A stretch of 64,000 nt of DNA from Pseudomonas citri (GCF_025336485.1 NZ_JAODAB010000001.1:419886-483885), one strand, 5' to 3'; positions 46,161 to 55,944 are shown, numbered from the stretch's first letter. Numbers and translations are program-made. The notes: a model not told the origin generated them from the letters alone.

Positions 46161-47378
46161 ATGCATCCACAACGGAAAACGCTGCACAACGAGCTGCACG
46201 CCCGCCCATCGTTGTATTTCGACGAACCAGCGCATGTCTTTCACCTGGCATTCCTTGGCGACAACGGCCTGTGCAATGCACTGCTGGAACGATTGTGCCC
46301 GGAAGCCGTGGTGGCAGATGCGGTCCAGGGCATCACCCGGCTCGACGGCCACCCGCTGAAGTGGGAACGACACGCCGAGTTCTTCACCCTGACCCTGGTC
46401 GTTCCCGCCACCCGTGCCGAACCGCAATGGACAACGTTGCCCGAATGCTTGTCCCGGGGTATCGCAGAGCATTCCCGGCACATCATCAATGCGGTTCAAG
46501 TGGTGGTGCGCGCCGAAGCAGACCTTGACCTGCCCAGCTATGGCTTCAAGGACCCTTGCGGCTCTTGCATCGGCGGTGGCGATGCCGTGGTCTGGAGCGA
46601 TTTTCGCCTGACCGAGGACGGCACCAATCGATTGTTGTTCATCAATCGACGCCTCAACGCTTATCGACAGGGGCGCATGATCCGCCGCCTGCTGGAGATC
46701 GAAACCTACCGCATGATGGCGTCCTTGTCGCTCAGCGCTGCCAAGGCGCTGGACCCGCAACTGAACGAATTCGATCGTACCCTCGTCTCCTTGTCTGAAC
46801 GAAACGCAAATGCCCGCGGCGTCCATGCCAAAGCGCTGCTGGAGGACATCACCCAACTGTCCCGCCAGGTGGTCAGCAGCTCGGTCAAGAATCGCCATCG
46901 TTTCAGCGCGACCCGGGCATACGCGCAGTTGGTGTTCGAGCGCCTGGCTGAATTACGCGAGAGCCACCTGGGCGACTGCCAACGGCTAGGCGTGTTTATC
47001 GAGCGGCGTTTCAAACCGACGGTGCGCTATTGCGCGGCGACCGAACAGCGCCTCGAACAACTGGCCCTGAGCGTCGCCAACCTGGGTGACCTGCTGCAGG
47101 CCCGGGTACAGGTCGAAATGGAAGAGCAGAACGCGGAGATCCTGCGCAGCCTCAACGCGCGCGCCGACGCGCAGATTAAAATCCAGCGTGCAGTGGAAGG
47201 CCTGTCGATCATTGCCATCACCTACTATCTGATCAACCTGTTCAAACTGGTCTACAGCGGCCTGCATACGCTGGGGTCAACCCTCTCGGCCCGTGAGGCG
47301 CTGCTGGGCATGGCGCCGCCCGTACTGCTGATCCTGTTGCTGATCATGATTCGGATCAGGAAGGCCAAGCGTCATTAG
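46161..47378 (+). CDS. DUF3422 family membrane protein
   Basis: A 405-residue protein of the DUF3422 family, function unknown. The N-terminal LHNELHARPS motif is the family hallmark. The middle is mostly helical, and the end holds two hydrophobic segments (IIAITYYLINLFKLVYSGL and VLLILLLIMIRI) before a basic tail, consistent with an inner-membrane anchor like that of MAE_28990/CorA-type helical proteins. The start is uncertain: ATG 46161 lies just before the family motif, but GTG 46092 is possible and neither has a strong ribosome site. It is divergent from fadH. Confidence 0.78.
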   Translation: MHPQRKTLHNELHARPSLYFDEPAHVFHLAFLGDNGLCNALLERLCPEAVVADAVQGITRLDGHPLKWERHAEFFTLTLVVPATRAEPQWTTLPECLSRGIAEHSRHIINAVQVVVRAEADLDLPSYGFKDPCGSCIGGGDAVVWSDFRLTEDGTNRLLFINRRLNAYRQGRMIRRLLEIETYRMMASLSLSAAKALDPQLNEFDRTLVSLSERNANARGVHAKALLEDITQLSRQVVSSSVKNRHRFSATRAYAQLVFERLAELRESHLGDCQRLGVFIERRFKPTVRYCAATEQRLEQLALSVANLGDLLQARVQVEMEEQNAEILRSLNARADAQIKIQRAVEGLSIIAITYYLINLFKLVYSGLHTLGSTLSAREALLGMAPPVLLILLLIMIRIRKAKRH

Positions 47379-47503
47379 CCCCAAGCATCAGCCGGGAGAA
47401 ATGCGGGTGTGCCCTTTCGCCAAACCCTTGTTTTACCGTACCCTGCCCCGTAGCCCTTGATGAAAAATCACGAACCTGCACCCGGCGGCTGACTGTTCCC
47501 CCC

Positions 47504-48634
47504 ATGCGTAAATTTCTGTACCTGCTGTTTTCATTGGCCTTCATTGCCACCTTGCTCACCTATGCAATGTGGACGGTGGATCGGCCTGCAGGTCATTACC
47601 TGTCAGACCTTCGTATTCACCTGGCGGTGGATCAGGGCACGCCGGCCGACCGGGGCAACCTGCTGGGTATCCAGCCCGAACTGTTCCCCACCGACTACCA
47701 GACCCCCGCTCGCCTGCATCGCAAGCTGGCCGCCTACCTGCAGACCGCTCGCGACCAGGGTTTGCTCAATGACAGGACCGTCGTGGTGTTGCCCGAGCAC
47801 ATCGGCACCTGGTTGATGGTCAGCGGCGAAAAAGACGAGTTGTATCAAGCCGCAACACTGAAAGAGGCAATGAACTGGCTCGCCATCAGCAACCCACTGG
47901 CGTTTCTCCGGGCGTTGGCCGGTGCCCAAGCCAATAATCGGCTGAACGATGCCTACCTGCGCATGAAGGCCGAGGCCATGGCCCAAGATTACCAATCGCT
48001 GTTTGGCGGGCTCGCCAAGGAATTCAGCGTGACCTTGGTGGCCGGCTCCATCGTGCTGCCGGAACCGAGCGTCAGCAAAGGCGAACTGAAGATCGGCGGC
48101 GGCGCGCTGTACAACAGCAGCGTGGTATTTGGCCGCGATGGCCGACCGATCGGCCAGCCCCAGCGCCAGCAACACACGGTGTTCGAACAACGCGATGTGC
48201 TCGGCGCCGCCCCATCGGGCACCCTGGCCGTCATCGACACCCCCGCGGGCCGCCTGGGCATACTGATCGGGACTGATAGCTGGTATCCCATTCACTACCG
48301 CCAGCTCAACGAGCAGGGTGCGCAACTGATCGCCGTACCAGCCTTTGTCATGGGCCGGGACACGTGGGGAAAACCGTGGCGTGGCTACAAAGGGTTGTCC
48401 ACGCCCAGCGAAGTGGGTCTCAAGCCTGGTGAAGTGAGTGAAGGCCAAGCCTGGCACCGCCTGACGCTGACCGGCCAGTTACCGGTCAGCCAGGCCAAGG
48501 GTGGCGTCAGCGTGTTTTTGCGTGGACAGTTCTGGGATAACGGCAGCGCCGGCCAGAGCTTCATCAGTCACGACGGCGAGCACTTCCCCGACGGTGAAGC
48601 CCATGGCGCCCGCCTGCTGAACCTGTGGTTATGA
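47504..48634 (+). CDS. Membrane-anchored nitrilase-fold protein lacking catalytic Cys and Lys
   Basis: A 376-residue carbon-nitrogen-hydrolase-fold protein with an N-terminal signal/anchor (~4-22). The catalytic Glu98 is present (VVVLPEHIGTW), but where active enzymes show ICYD with the nucleophilic Cys, this one reads LIGTDSWYP (Gly256), and the Lys-containing loop appears as GQPQRQQHTVFEQ without Lys. It is therefore probably non-catalytic, or uses other chemistry. It overlaps the downstream AraC gene (ATGA), so the two are coupled and may form a sensor-regulator pair. Confidence 0.78.
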   Translation: MRKFLYLLFSLAFIATLLTYAMWTVDRPAGHYLSDLRIHLAVDQGTPADRGNLLGIQPELFPTDYQTPARLHRKLAAYLQTARDQGLLNDRTVVVLPEHIGTWLMVSGEKDELYQAATLKEAMNWLAISNPLAFLRALAGAQANNRLNDAYLRMKAEAMAQDYQSLFGGLAKEFSVTLVAGSIVLPEPSVSKGELKIGGGALYNSSVVFGRDGRPIGQPQRQQHTVFEQRDVLGAAPSGTLAVIDTPAGRLGILIGTDSWYPIHYRQLNEQGAQLIAVPAFVMGRDTWGKPWRGYKGLSTPSEVGLKPGEVSEGQAWHRLTLTGQLPVSQAKGGVSVFLRGQFWDNGSAGQSFISHDGEHFPDGEAHGARLLNLWL

Positions 48635-49671
48635 TGAAACCGCAGCCGACGCGCCTGGGCGATCTATCCGTAGGCTTCGTCCATAGCCTGGCCGATGCGG
48701 TGGCCAGTCACGGGCAGGATCCCCAACCTTTGCTTGAACAATACGGCCTGGATGCCGCACGCCTCGGCGAGCCTGGGGCCCGGCTATCGATCCCCCGCTA
48801 CATGCGCCTGGGTCACGCGGCTATCCAACAGACCCAGGATCCTGCCCTGGGCCTGCGCATGGGCCAGCTCAGTCGCTTGAGCCAAGCCGGGCTGGCGGGC
48901 GTTACCGCCGCCCAAGCGCCGACGGTTCGCGAAGCAGCCCGCTGCCTGATCCGCTTCGAGCCTCTGTACGGTTCCAACTACCGCGGCCAGTCAAGTTTTC
49001 ACGAGGACGCCCGCGGCGCCTGGTTGCGGTTCTACTCCATCAGCCCCTACAACGCCTATAACCGTTTTGTCGTGGACTCGATCATCGCCGGCTGGCTCAC
49101 CCAGCTCTCGAACCTCTGCGGCGTCACGCTGCGAGCCGAACGCATAGAAATCGAATTCGAAGAACCGCCCTACCGGGAGGACTACCGCCTGCTCGGCGAT
49201 TGTCCCATCCAGTTCGGCGCCGAACAGAACCAATTGCGCCTGAACCTGGACAGCCTCGCCCAGCGCAACGCGCAGCACTGCCCCAGCACCTGGCGATACC
49301 TGGTGCAGTTGTGTGAACGGGAACTCGAGCAATTGACCCGCACCCGCAGCCTGCGTGAACGCATCACCCGACTGCTGGGACCTTTGCTCAACGGTGGCCG
49401 GGAACCCGACCTGAACGAAGTGGCTGCGCGCCTGAATATGCCAACCTGGACCTTGCGCCGCAAACTGGCCGATGAAGGCACGCAATTTCGTGCAATTCTC
49501 AACGACACCCGTCGCGACCTGGCCATGACCTACATCCGCGACACCGAGCTGGCATTCGGCGAAATCGCCTATCTACTGGGGTTCGCCTCTGCGGAGGCAT
49601 TCCAACGCGCCTTCAAGCGCTGGAACAACCAGACGCCCGGAGAGTTTCGCCGTAGCTGCCGGGGAAATTAA
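48631..49671 (+). CDS. AraC-family regulator with OruR/ArgR-like N-terminal domain
   Basis: A 346-residue regulator. Residues ~20-200 match the arabinose-binding-like domain found in OruR/VirF-type AraC proteins (LLEQYGLDAARLGEPGARLSIPRYMRLGHAAI), and residues ~250-340 hold the two HTH motifs (LNEVAARLNMPTWTLRRKLADEG; FGEIAYLLGFASAEAFQRAFKRW). The start ATG 48631 overlaps the stop of the nitrilase-fold gene. Cotranscription with that protein suggests that they share a signal. Confidence 0.85.
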   Translation: MMKPQPTRLGDLSVGFVHSLADAVASHGQDPQPLLEQYGLDAARLGEPGARLSIPRYMRLGHAAIQQTQDPALGLRMGQLSRLSQAGLAGVTAAQAPTVREAARCLIRFEPLYGSNYRGQSSFHEDARGAWLRFYSISPYNAYNRFVVDSIIAGWLTQLSNLCGVTLRAERIEIEFEEPPYREDYRLLGDCPIQFGAEQNQLRLNLDSLAQRNAQHCPSTWRYLVQLCERELEQLTRTRSLRERITRLLGPLLNGGREPDLNEVAARLNMPTWTLRRKLADEGTQFRAILNDTRRDLAMTYIRDTELAFGEIAYLLGFASAEAFQRAFKRWNNQTPGEFRRSCRGN

Positions 49672-49704
49672 GCTTCAAGAAACTAGCTTGGCGCTCCCGT
49701 CCTC

Positions 49705-49791
49705 CTATAACTCCGTCGCATCTTCGGCAGGTTCCAGCGGGTCCAGCTCGTAGGCCTGGTATTCCAACAGCTCTTCCTGATAATCATCCAT
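49705..49791 (-). CDS. 28-residue acidic microprotein
   Basis: A short gene encoding 28 residues beginning MDDYQEELLEYQAYELDP and ending ATEL, with a strong ribosome site (GAAGGGAAG about 6 nt before the ATG). It is very acidic (about 10 Asp/Glu, one Asn/Gln-type residue pair, no basic residue). The upstream region carries an ordered pair of dyads at 49842-49893. I recall similar short acidic reading frames in other Pseudomonas, but no function. The stop lies 34 bp beyond the convergent AraC gene. Confidence 0.7.
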   Translation of the reverse strand: MDDYQEELLEYQAYELDPLEPAEDATEL

Positions 49792-49841
49792 TGCGTTCTT
49801 CCCTTCTCATTGAAACCAATGCCTGATGGCGCTGATATCAG

Positions 49842-49893
49842 CATAAAGCTGCTTTATGAATAAAACATGAAGCAAAAGCTTCATGAATTAAAC
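49842..49893 (-). promoter_or_regulatory. Tandem dyads upstream of the microprotein gene
   Basis: Two perfect inverted repeats, CATAAAGC-T-GCTTTATG (49842-49858) and CATGAAGC-AAAA-GCTTCATG (49866-49885), lie in an AT-rich patch. In addition GCTTTATGAATAAAAC and GCTTCATGAATTAAAC are direct repeats 27 bp apart. This looks like a double operator for an unidentified regulator of the microprotein gene. Confidence 0.5.
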
Positions 49894-49951
49894 GTAGCAC
49901 AGCCCCTGGGAATTAACGCGCACAGATGTAGCAGGGCATTACAACCGGGAC

Positions 49952-50809
49952 TCAGGAGGCGGGCAGCGGCTGGATCGGTTCGGTCGGTGCCGGCAAGTCA
50001 CTGGGCGGTGGCGGCGTGATGATCTCAGTCGACGCAGGCGTGTAAGGCTCAGGTTCGCTGGGGGCAATGGGCGCCAGCTCGGCCGGTGGCGCAACCGGCT
50101 CGGAAGCGGCAGGAGCGGTCTCCACCGGCGTCGGCGCAGCCTGCTGCACGACAGGCACAGGCGCAGCCATGGCAGCAGGCGCGGCAGCGGGCACCGGCAT
50201 CAAGGCGGCCGGCTCAGCCTTGGTTTCCGGAACGCCCAGTTCGGCCTTCGGCTTTTCCGCGTCCCCCGTGGCCTTCTTCGCCTCCGACGGCAGGAACAGC
50301 TCAACCAAAGCAAAGAAACGCTCATAGAACTTGGTGGCCGACACGGTTTCGCTGGCGACCTTGACCATCGAATCGTCGGACGAGCCAATCGGCATCGACA
50401 CAGACCCCAACACTCCGACACCCAGGCTCGCGGAATTATTGATTTTCTTCAGGGCGTACCGGTCTTGCAGGGCGTTGGCGAACATGGTTGCACGATGCCC
50501 CGGGCCTCCGTCTTCGGCGCATACCAGGTTGAAACTGATTTCCATGTGCGTATCGCCAGCCTGCTGGAAGCTCTTGTGGCCACTGACCAGCTTGGGATCG
50601 CTGCTGGTGATGATATAGCCCTGACTGAGCAGCGCCCGGCGCCCGGCTTCGCAAGTCGCCACGTCGGTCGTCGGGTAAGTGCGGGAGAAGGTACCGGAAT
50701 CATCGAAGTTTTCATGCTCGTAGATGGCGGCTTTCTTCGACGAGCAACCGGCTGCGACGGCCAGCATCAGCGCCAGCCCGACGGTTTGCATGTGAAATGG
50801 TCTGAACAT
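49952..50809 (-). CDS. DUF2242 lipoprotein with Pro/Ala-rich tail
   Basis: A 285-residue outer-envelope lipoprotein. The signal peptide ends in the lipobox AVAAGCSS with Cys22. Residues ~28-175 form the DUF2242 domain (function unknown), and from ~185 to the end lies a low-complexity Pro/Ala/Glu-rich tail that probably spans the periplasm or cell wall. ATG 50809 is chosen because the lipobox falls at the right distance; the frame extends 53 codons further without a better site. It follows ppiD, separated by a terminator. Confidence 0.82.
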   Translation of the reverse strand: MFRPFHMQTVGLALMLAVAAGCSSKKAAIYEHENFDDSGTFSRTYPTTDVATCEAGRRALLSQGYIITSSDPKLVSGHKSFQQAGDTHMEISFNLVCAEDGGPGHRATMFANALQDRYALKKINNSASLGVGVLGSVSMPIGSSDDSMVKVASETVSATKFYERFFALVELFLPSEAKKATGDAEKPKAELGVPETKAEPAALMPVPAAAPAAMAAPVPVVQQAAPTPVETAPAASEPVAPPAELAPIAPSEPEPYTPASTEIITPPPPSDLPAPTEPIQPLPAS

Positions 50810-50979
50810 TGAACATCCTGAGAGAAACGGCCCGGGGCGTATTGTGCAACAGAACAGCGCCCGACAGTTTGGGTAATCGTGCCTTGAAAGAGTGACAAGT
50901 CTACTGGGGGTTGCCGACGGGAAAAAGGTGTGAAGGCGATGGATCGACGAACATCCTGCCCGTGGCAAAAAGCCGATAA

Positions 50980-51011
50980 AAAAGACCCCGGCTTTCGGCC
51001 GGGGTCTTTTT
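50980..51011 (-). terminator. Rho-independent terminator after ppiD
   Basis: GACCCCGGC (50984-50992) and GCCGGGGTC (50998-51006) form a 9-bp stem, with A-runs to the left and T-runs to the right, so it can terminate in both directions. On the minus strand it closes ppiD. Confidence 0.85.
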
Positions 51012-51029
51012 CAAGCAGTCAACAAGGCG

Positions 51030-52901
51030 TCAGTAGCGCTTGATGTCTGCCTGGCTCTCCAACTGCTTGCGATAAGCCGCGAAGTCCTGTTGGCCGACGC
51101 GAGACGCCAGGTAGCGACGATACTCGGCTTTCTCTTGATCGGTCGGTGCCGCAGCCTCGTTCACGCCGTTCAAACGCACGATCACCAGGCTGCCGTCAGG
51201 CAACGTCACGCTGCTGAAGGTCGGCTTGCCCTTCGCTTCAGGCTTGGGCATGCGGAACAATGCCTGCAATACCGCCGGCTCGATGCCGTCCTGGCCACGG
51301 GTGGCCGCTGCGGTCGTTTTCCAGCCTTGGCCGTCGACCGGCTTATCTAGCGCGAGCTTGCCGTCGCGCAAGCTGGCGATCAACTCATCGGCGCGGGACT
51401 TGGCAGACGCACTGGCCTGTTCCTTGGCCAATTGAGCACGAATCGGACCTGCGACGCTTTCCAGCGGCAGTTGCTCAGGCTTGCGGTGCTCCTTGGCCCT
51501 CAGTACCACGACTGTTTCCGGGTCCAACTCGATAGCGGCGCTGTTGGCACCTTCATCCAGCACTTCCGGGCTGAACGCCGCAGTGACCACGGCACGGTTG
51601 GCCGCAATGCCGTCACCGCCTTCACGCCCGAACGGTGCCGACGTGTGCACGGTCAGCTTCAAGTCCTGGGCCGGCTGGGCCAGGTCAGACGCTTCGAACG
51701 AGGCATCTTCCAGTTGCTTGGTCGCCTCCACGAAACGCTGCTCCACTTGCTGGGTTTTCAGCTCGCGGGTCAGCTTGTCCTTGAGACTGGCAAATGTCGG
51801 CACCTCAGGTGCCTCTACGCCCAGCAGCTTGATCAAGTGCAGGCCGAAGTCGGTGCGTACCGGGGCCGAGACCTGATCCTTGTTCAGTGCGTACAGGGCC
51901 TTTTCGAACTCTGGGTCATAGACGCCAGGGCCGGCATAACCGAGATCGCCGCCATTGTTCGCCGAACCCGGATCCTGGGAAAACTCCTTCGCCAGGGCTT
52001 CAAACGACTCGCCCTTGGCCAGGCGTGCCTGGATCTGCTCGATCTTCTCCTTGGCCTGGGCTTCGGTGACCTTGTCGTTCACTTCGATCAGGATGTGCGC
52101 AGCGCGACGCTGTTCGGACAAGTTGGCAATTTCTTTCTGGTAGGCCGCTTGCAGGTCTTCGTCCTTGACGCTGACCTGATCGAAGAAAGCGGCTTTCTTC
52201 AGCTCAAGGTAATCGATAACCACCTGGTCAGGGGTCATGAACTCCTTGGCATGCTTATCGTAATACGCCTTGACCTCGTCGTCGGTCGGCTTCACGCCGG
52301 ACGGATCGGCCTTGATGGTCAAGGTGGCGAAATCACGGGTCTGTTTTTCCAAGCGAGCAAACGCCAGCACCTGGGCATCGGTGACGAAACCGCTGCCAGC
52401 CAGCCCCGCACGCAACTGGCCGATCAGCATTTCCTGGGCCAGCATCTGGCGGAACTGCATACGGCTGTAACCCAGTTGGCGGATCACCTGGTCGAAGCGC
52501 TCGGGGCTGAATTTGCCCTCGACCTGGAATTCAGGCGTCTGCAGGATGACTTGATCCAGCGCGGCCTCAGAAAAGGCGAACTTCGCATCGTGTGCGCCTT
52601 GCAGCAGCAGCTTGCGATCGATCAGGCCCTTGAGCGCCGAGTCACGCAGCATCTTTTCGTCCAGCAGGGAGGCGTCGAAATCCTTGCCCAGCTGTTGCAT
52701 GAGCTGACGGCGTTGCATGTCAACCGCCTGGCTCAGCTCATTCTGGCTGATGTTTTCGCCGTTGACCTTGGCCGCTTCGTTGCTGTTGGTGGTGGCTTTA
52801 AAAATCGCATCGAAACCGGTCAACGCCATCAATGCGACGATGACCCCGATGATGGTCTTGGCAATCCAGCCTTGTGAATTGTCCCTGATATTCTGCAGCA
52901 T
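51030..52901 (-). CDS. ppiD: Peptidyl-prolyl isomerase/chaperone PpiD
   Basis: A 623-residue inner-membrane-anchored periplasmic chaperone (SurA/PrsA-like, SurA_N-3 family). One transmembrane segment lies at ~15-32 (AKTIIGVIVALMALTGF). The parvulin domain at ~262-360 is marked by RRAAHILIEVND and FSQDPGSANNGGDLGYAGPG through FGLHLIKLLGV. It helps newly exported proteins leave the Sec translocon. Its position behind hupB is the conserved Pseudomonas order. Confidence 0.94.
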   Translation of the reverse strand: MLQNIRDNSQGWIAKTIIGVIVALMALTGFDAIFKATTNSNEAAKVNGENISQNELSQAVDMQRRQLMQQLGKDFDASLLDEKMLRDSALKGLIDRKLLLQGAHDAKFAFSEAALDQVILQTPEFQVEGKFSPERFDQVIRQLGYSRMQFRQMLAQEMLIGQLRAGLAGSGFVTDAQVLAFARLEKQTRDFATLTIKADPSGVKPTDDEVKAYYDKHAKEFMTPDQVVIDYLELKKAAFFDQVSVKDEDLQAAYQKEIANLSEQRRAAHILIEVNDKVTEAQAKEKIEQIQARLAKGESFEALAKEFSQDPGSANNGGDLGYAGPGVYDPEFEKALYALNKDQVSAPVRTDFGLHLIKLLGVEAPEVPTFASLKDKLTRELKTQQVEQRFVEATKQLEDASFEASDLAQPAQDLKLTVHTSAPFGREGGDGIAANRAVVTAAFSPEVLDEGANSAAIELDPETVVVLRAKEHRKPEQLPLESVAGPIRAQLAKEQASASAKSRADELIASLRDGKLALDKPVDGQGWKTTAAATRGQDGIEPAVLQALFRMPKPEAKGKPTFSSVTLPDGSLVIVRLNGVNEAAAPTDQEKAEYRRYLASRVGQQDFAAYRKQLESQADIKRY

Positions 52902-52972
52902 GCGTCCCCCAGAAACGGTTGAACTTCAAAATTTAGGCAACCGTGGAGCGTGGGTAGAATCCGAATAGAAGA

Positions 52973-52996
52973 AAGGCGCATCCGAGGATGCGCCTT
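52973..52996 (-). terminator. Hairpin between the structured RNA and ppiD
   Basis: AAGGCGCATCC and GGATGCGCCTT form an 11-bp inverted repeat with almost no loop, followed on the minus strand by TTCTTCTATT. It probably ends the hupB/structured-RNA transcript before ppiD. Confidence 0.75.
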
Positions 52997-53003
52997 CTCG
53001 TAA

Positions 53004-53092
53004 CTGGCGAAGCAGACCGAGCTCGAACCCCCGAGCCCTGGCACGACAGGTCGGTTGCAACCGACCGTGTTACCGCTCCGCTGCCAAGCCAG
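53004..53092 (-). ncRNA. Cloverleaf-like structured RNA (tRNA-like element) between hupB and ppiD
   Basis: On the minus strand 89 nt fold with closing ends CTGGC...GCCAG plus CAG...CTG, a central hairpin GGTCGG-TTGCAA-CCGACC, and a third hairpin GGGCTCG...CGAGCTC enclosing GTTCGAG, the T-loop-like signature. The first arm contains AGCGGTAA, a D-loop-like motif. The central loop is 6 nt rather than 7 and the acceptor is interrupted, so it is not a normal tRNA; a GCA (Cys) anticodon would be the nearest reading. A degenerate tRNA or a tRNA-mimic small RNA fits best. It is followed by a terminator. Confidence 0.5.
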
Positions 53093-53126
53093 GCATAAGC
53101 CCGACCCGGATAAACTCAATGAAACC

Positions 53127-53399
53127 TTAGTTAACGGCTTCTTTCAGCGCTTTACCAGCTTTGAACCCTGGCTTCTTGGCCGCAGGGATTTGCAGCGTTT
53201 TGCCGGTCTGTGGGTTGCGACCGGTACGCGCTGGGCGATCGCTCACGGAGAAGGTACCGAAACCTACCAGAACAACGGAGTCGCCAGCCTTCAGAGCGCC
53301 AGTGACGGATTCGATTACAGCGTCCAGCGCGCGGCCAGCAGCAGCTTTCGGGATATCAGCGGATGCAGCGATAGCATCAATCAGTTCCGACTTGTTCAC
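53127..53399 (-). CDS. hupB: DNA-binding protein HU-beta
   Basis: A 90-residue nucleoid protein, starting [30 protein letters not shown]. The DNA-bending arm is seen as [41 protein letters not shown], and the length and motif match HU. It acts as a dimer to constrain and bend DNA. It sits in the conserved lon-hupB-ppiD order; the 148-bp gap to lon probably holds its own promoter. Confidence 0.95.
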   Translation of the reverse strand: MNKSELIDAIAASADIPKAAAGRALDAVIESVTGALKAGDSVVLVGFGTFSVSDRPARTGRNPQTGKTLQIPAAKKPGFKAGKALKEAVN

Positions 53400-53547
53400 T
53401 CTAAGTCCCCTTATATCTATTTGAGATGATTCTAAGTTTTTTTGGTGAAAGCAAAAACGAGTGCTGAATGGCCTACAGACACATAAGAGCCGCTTTATAA
53501 CAAGGGCTCTAAAAAACTGTCAAGGAAGCCCCCCAGGCAAATACGTA

Positions 53548-55944
53548 TTAATGCGTGCTAATTCTTTCCTTAGAGTCAGACTCTCGCTTTTCGTCCTTCG
53601 CGACAATCTCCGGAGCCACATCCGGCAAGGGCTCCGGCGCGTATTGCAGCGCAATTTGCAGGACCTCGTCAATCCATTTAACGGGTTTGATCTGAAGATC
53701 TTGCTTGATGTTGTCAGGAATTTCCTTCAGGTCGCGGACATTCTCTTCGGGAATGATCACGATCTTGATCCCGCCACGGTGAGCCGCCAGGAGTTTTTCC
53801 TTCAGGCCGCCGATAGCCAACACCTGGCCACGCAACGTGATTTCACCGGTCATGGCGACATCGGCACGCACCGGGATGCCTGTCAGCGCAGAGACCAGGG
53901 CCGTGCACATGCCCACCCCGGCGCTAGGGCCGTCCTTGGGCGTCGCCCCTTCCGGCATATGGATGTGGGTGTCGCGCTTCTCGTGGAAATCCGCCGGAAT
54001 GCCCAGGCTGCGGGCGCGACTGCGAACCACTGTCTGCGCGGCGGTGATCGATTCGACCATCACATCACCGAGGGAACCGGTCTTGATCAACTGCCCTTTG
54101 CCCGGTACCACGGCGGCCTCGATGGTCAGCAATTCACCACCGACCTGGGTCCACGCCAAGCCAGTCACCTGGCCGATCTGATCCTGTTGCTCGGCAAGGC
54201 CGTAGCGGAACTTGCGCACGCCCAGGAAGTGCTCCAGCAGGTCAGGCGTGACCTTGACCGCAAAGCGTTTTTCCAGCGCGTGCTCCTTGACCGCCTTGCG
54301 GCAGACCTTGGCAATCTGCCGCTCCAGGCCGCGCACACCCGCTTCACGGGTGTAATAGCGAATGATGTCGCGAATCGCCTCCTCACCGAACTCCAGCTCG
54401 CCTTTTTTCAGGCCATTGGCCTGGATCTGCTTGGGCGAGAGGTACTTGACGGCGATATTGATCTTTTCGTCCTCGGTATAGCCCGGCAGACGAATCACCT
54501 CCATCCGGTCCAGCAAGGCCGGCGGAATATTCATGGAGTTGGAGGTGCAGAGGAACATCACGTCCGACAGGTCGTAATCGACCTCCAGGTAGTGATCGTT
54601 GAAATTGTGGTTCTGCTCCGGATCGAGCACTTCGAGCAACGCGGAGGCTGGATCGCCGCGCATATCGCTGCCCATTTTGTCGATTTCATCCAAAAGGAAC
54701 AGCGGGTTGCGCACACCCACCTTCGTCATCTTTTGAATCAATCTTCCTGGCATGGAACCGATGTAAGTACGGCGGTGACCACGAATTTCCGCTTCATCAC
54801 GCACCCCACCGAGGGCCATGCGTACGAATTTACGGTTGGTGGCGTGGGCAATCGACTCCGCAAGAGAGGTTTTACCGACCCCTGGAGGACCGACCAGGCA
54901 CAAGACCGGACCACGGATTTTCTTCACGCGCTTCTGCACGGCGAGGTATTCGAGGATGCGCTCCTTGACCTCTTCCAGGCCATAATGGTCGGCGTCGAGG
55001 ATATCCTCGGCACGCGCCAGGTCCAGACGAACCTTGCTCTGGGCCTTCCACGGCACCTGGACCAGCCAATCGATGTAGGAACGCACCACCGTGGCTTCGG
55101 CGGACATGGGCGACATCTGTTTGAGCTTGTTCAGCTCCGCCTGGGCCTTGGCCAGGGCATCCTTGGGCAGCCCCGCGGCATCGATGCGTTTCTTCAGCTC
55201 TTCGATCTCGTTGTGCCCCTCATCACCGTCGCCCAGCTCCTTCTGAATGGCCTTCATCTGCTCATTCAGATAGTACTCGCGCTGGCTGCGCTCCATTTGC
55301 TTCTTGACGCGACCGCGAATGCGCTTCTCGACTTGTAACAGATCGATTTCGCCATCGAGCAACGCCAATACATGCTCGACACGCGCCGACAGATCGATGA
55401 TTTCAAGGATTTCCTGCTTCTGCTCGATCTTGAGGGCCATATGGGCCGCCATCGTATCGACCAGCCGCCCTGGCTCATCGATGCTGTTAAGCGATGACAG
55501 GACTTCTGCAGGGACCTTCTTGCCCAGCTGCACGTATTGCTCGAACTGCGAGAGCAGGCTACGAACAAACACCTCAGACTCACGCTCAGGGGCTTCAACT
55601 TCTCCGATCAGCGACACTTCGGCCCGGCAATGGCCGTTCACTTCGCTGAAACGCTCGACCGTGCCCCGCTGCTCGCCTTCGACCAACACCTTGACGGTGC
55701 CATCAGGCAGTTTGAGCAGTTGCAGGACCGTTGCAATCGTCCCCACGCGATAAAGTGCATCTTCACCGGGATCGTCGTCAGCAGGGTTTCTCTGAGCCAA
55801 CAGGAGAATTTGCTTGTCACCCGTCATCGCTGCCTCAAGGGCTTCGATGGACTTCTCGCGCCCCACGAACAGCGGGATAACCATGTGCGGATACACCACG
55901 ACATCACGCAATGGCAGGAGAGGCAATTCGATGGTTGTCTTCAT
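53548..55944 (-). CDS. lon: ATP-dependent protease Lon
   Basis: A 798-residue AAA+ serine protease of the cytoplasm. The N-terminal substrate domain (~1-200), a coiled coil ([27 protein letters not shown]), the Walker A motif [15 protein letters not shown] (~357) and the C-terminal protease domain with the Ser motif [16 protein letters not shown] and the Lys of the Ser-Lys dyad ([14 protein letters not shown]) are all present. It degrades misfolded and regulatory proteins. A sigma32-like promoter lies at 56001-56030. Confidence 0.97.
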   Translation of the reverse strand: MKTTIELPLLPLRDVVVYPHMVIPLFVGREKSIEALEAAMTGDKQILLLAQRNPADDDPGEDALYRVGTIATVLQLLKLPDGTVKVLVEGEQRGTVERFSEVNGHCRAEVSLIGEVEAPERESEVFVRSLLSQFEQYVQLGKKVPAEVLSSLNSIDEPGRLVDTMAAHMALKIEQKQEILEIIDLSARVEHVLALLDGEIDLLQVEKRIRGRVKKQMERSQREYYLNEQMKAIQKELGDGDEGHNEIEELKKRIDAAGLPKDALAKAQAELNKLKQMSPMSAEATVVRSYIDWLVQVPWKAQSKVRLDLARAEDILDADHYGLEEVKERILEYLAVQKRVKKIRGPVLCLVGPPGVGKTSLAESIAHATNRKFVRMALGGVRDEAEIRGHRRTYIGSMPGRLIQKMTKVGVRNPLFLLDEIDKMGSDMRGDPASALLEVLDPEQNHNFNDHYLEVDYDLSDVMFLCTSNSMNIPPALLDRMEVIRLPGYTEDEKINIAVKYLSPKQIQANGLKKGELEFGEEAIRDIIRYYTREAGVRGLERQIAKVCRKAVKEHALEKRFAVKVTPDLLEHFLGVRKFRYGLAEQQDQIGQVTGLAWTQVGGELLTIEAAVVPGKGQLIKTGSLGDVMVESITAAQTVVRSRARSLGIPADFHEKRDTHIHMPEGATPKDGPSAGVGMCTALVSALTGIPVRADVAMTGEITLRGQVLAIGGLKEKLLAAHRGGIKIVIIPEENVRDLKEIPDNIKQDLQIKPVKWIDEVLQIALQYAPEPLPDVAPEIVAKDEKRESDSKERISTH

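Noticed and set aside
53461..55338. 625-codon plus-strand open frame opposite lon
   Set aside because: It is antisense to lon in the complementary codon phase of a GC-rich gene; composition is rich in His, Leu and Gln repeats with no recognisable motif.
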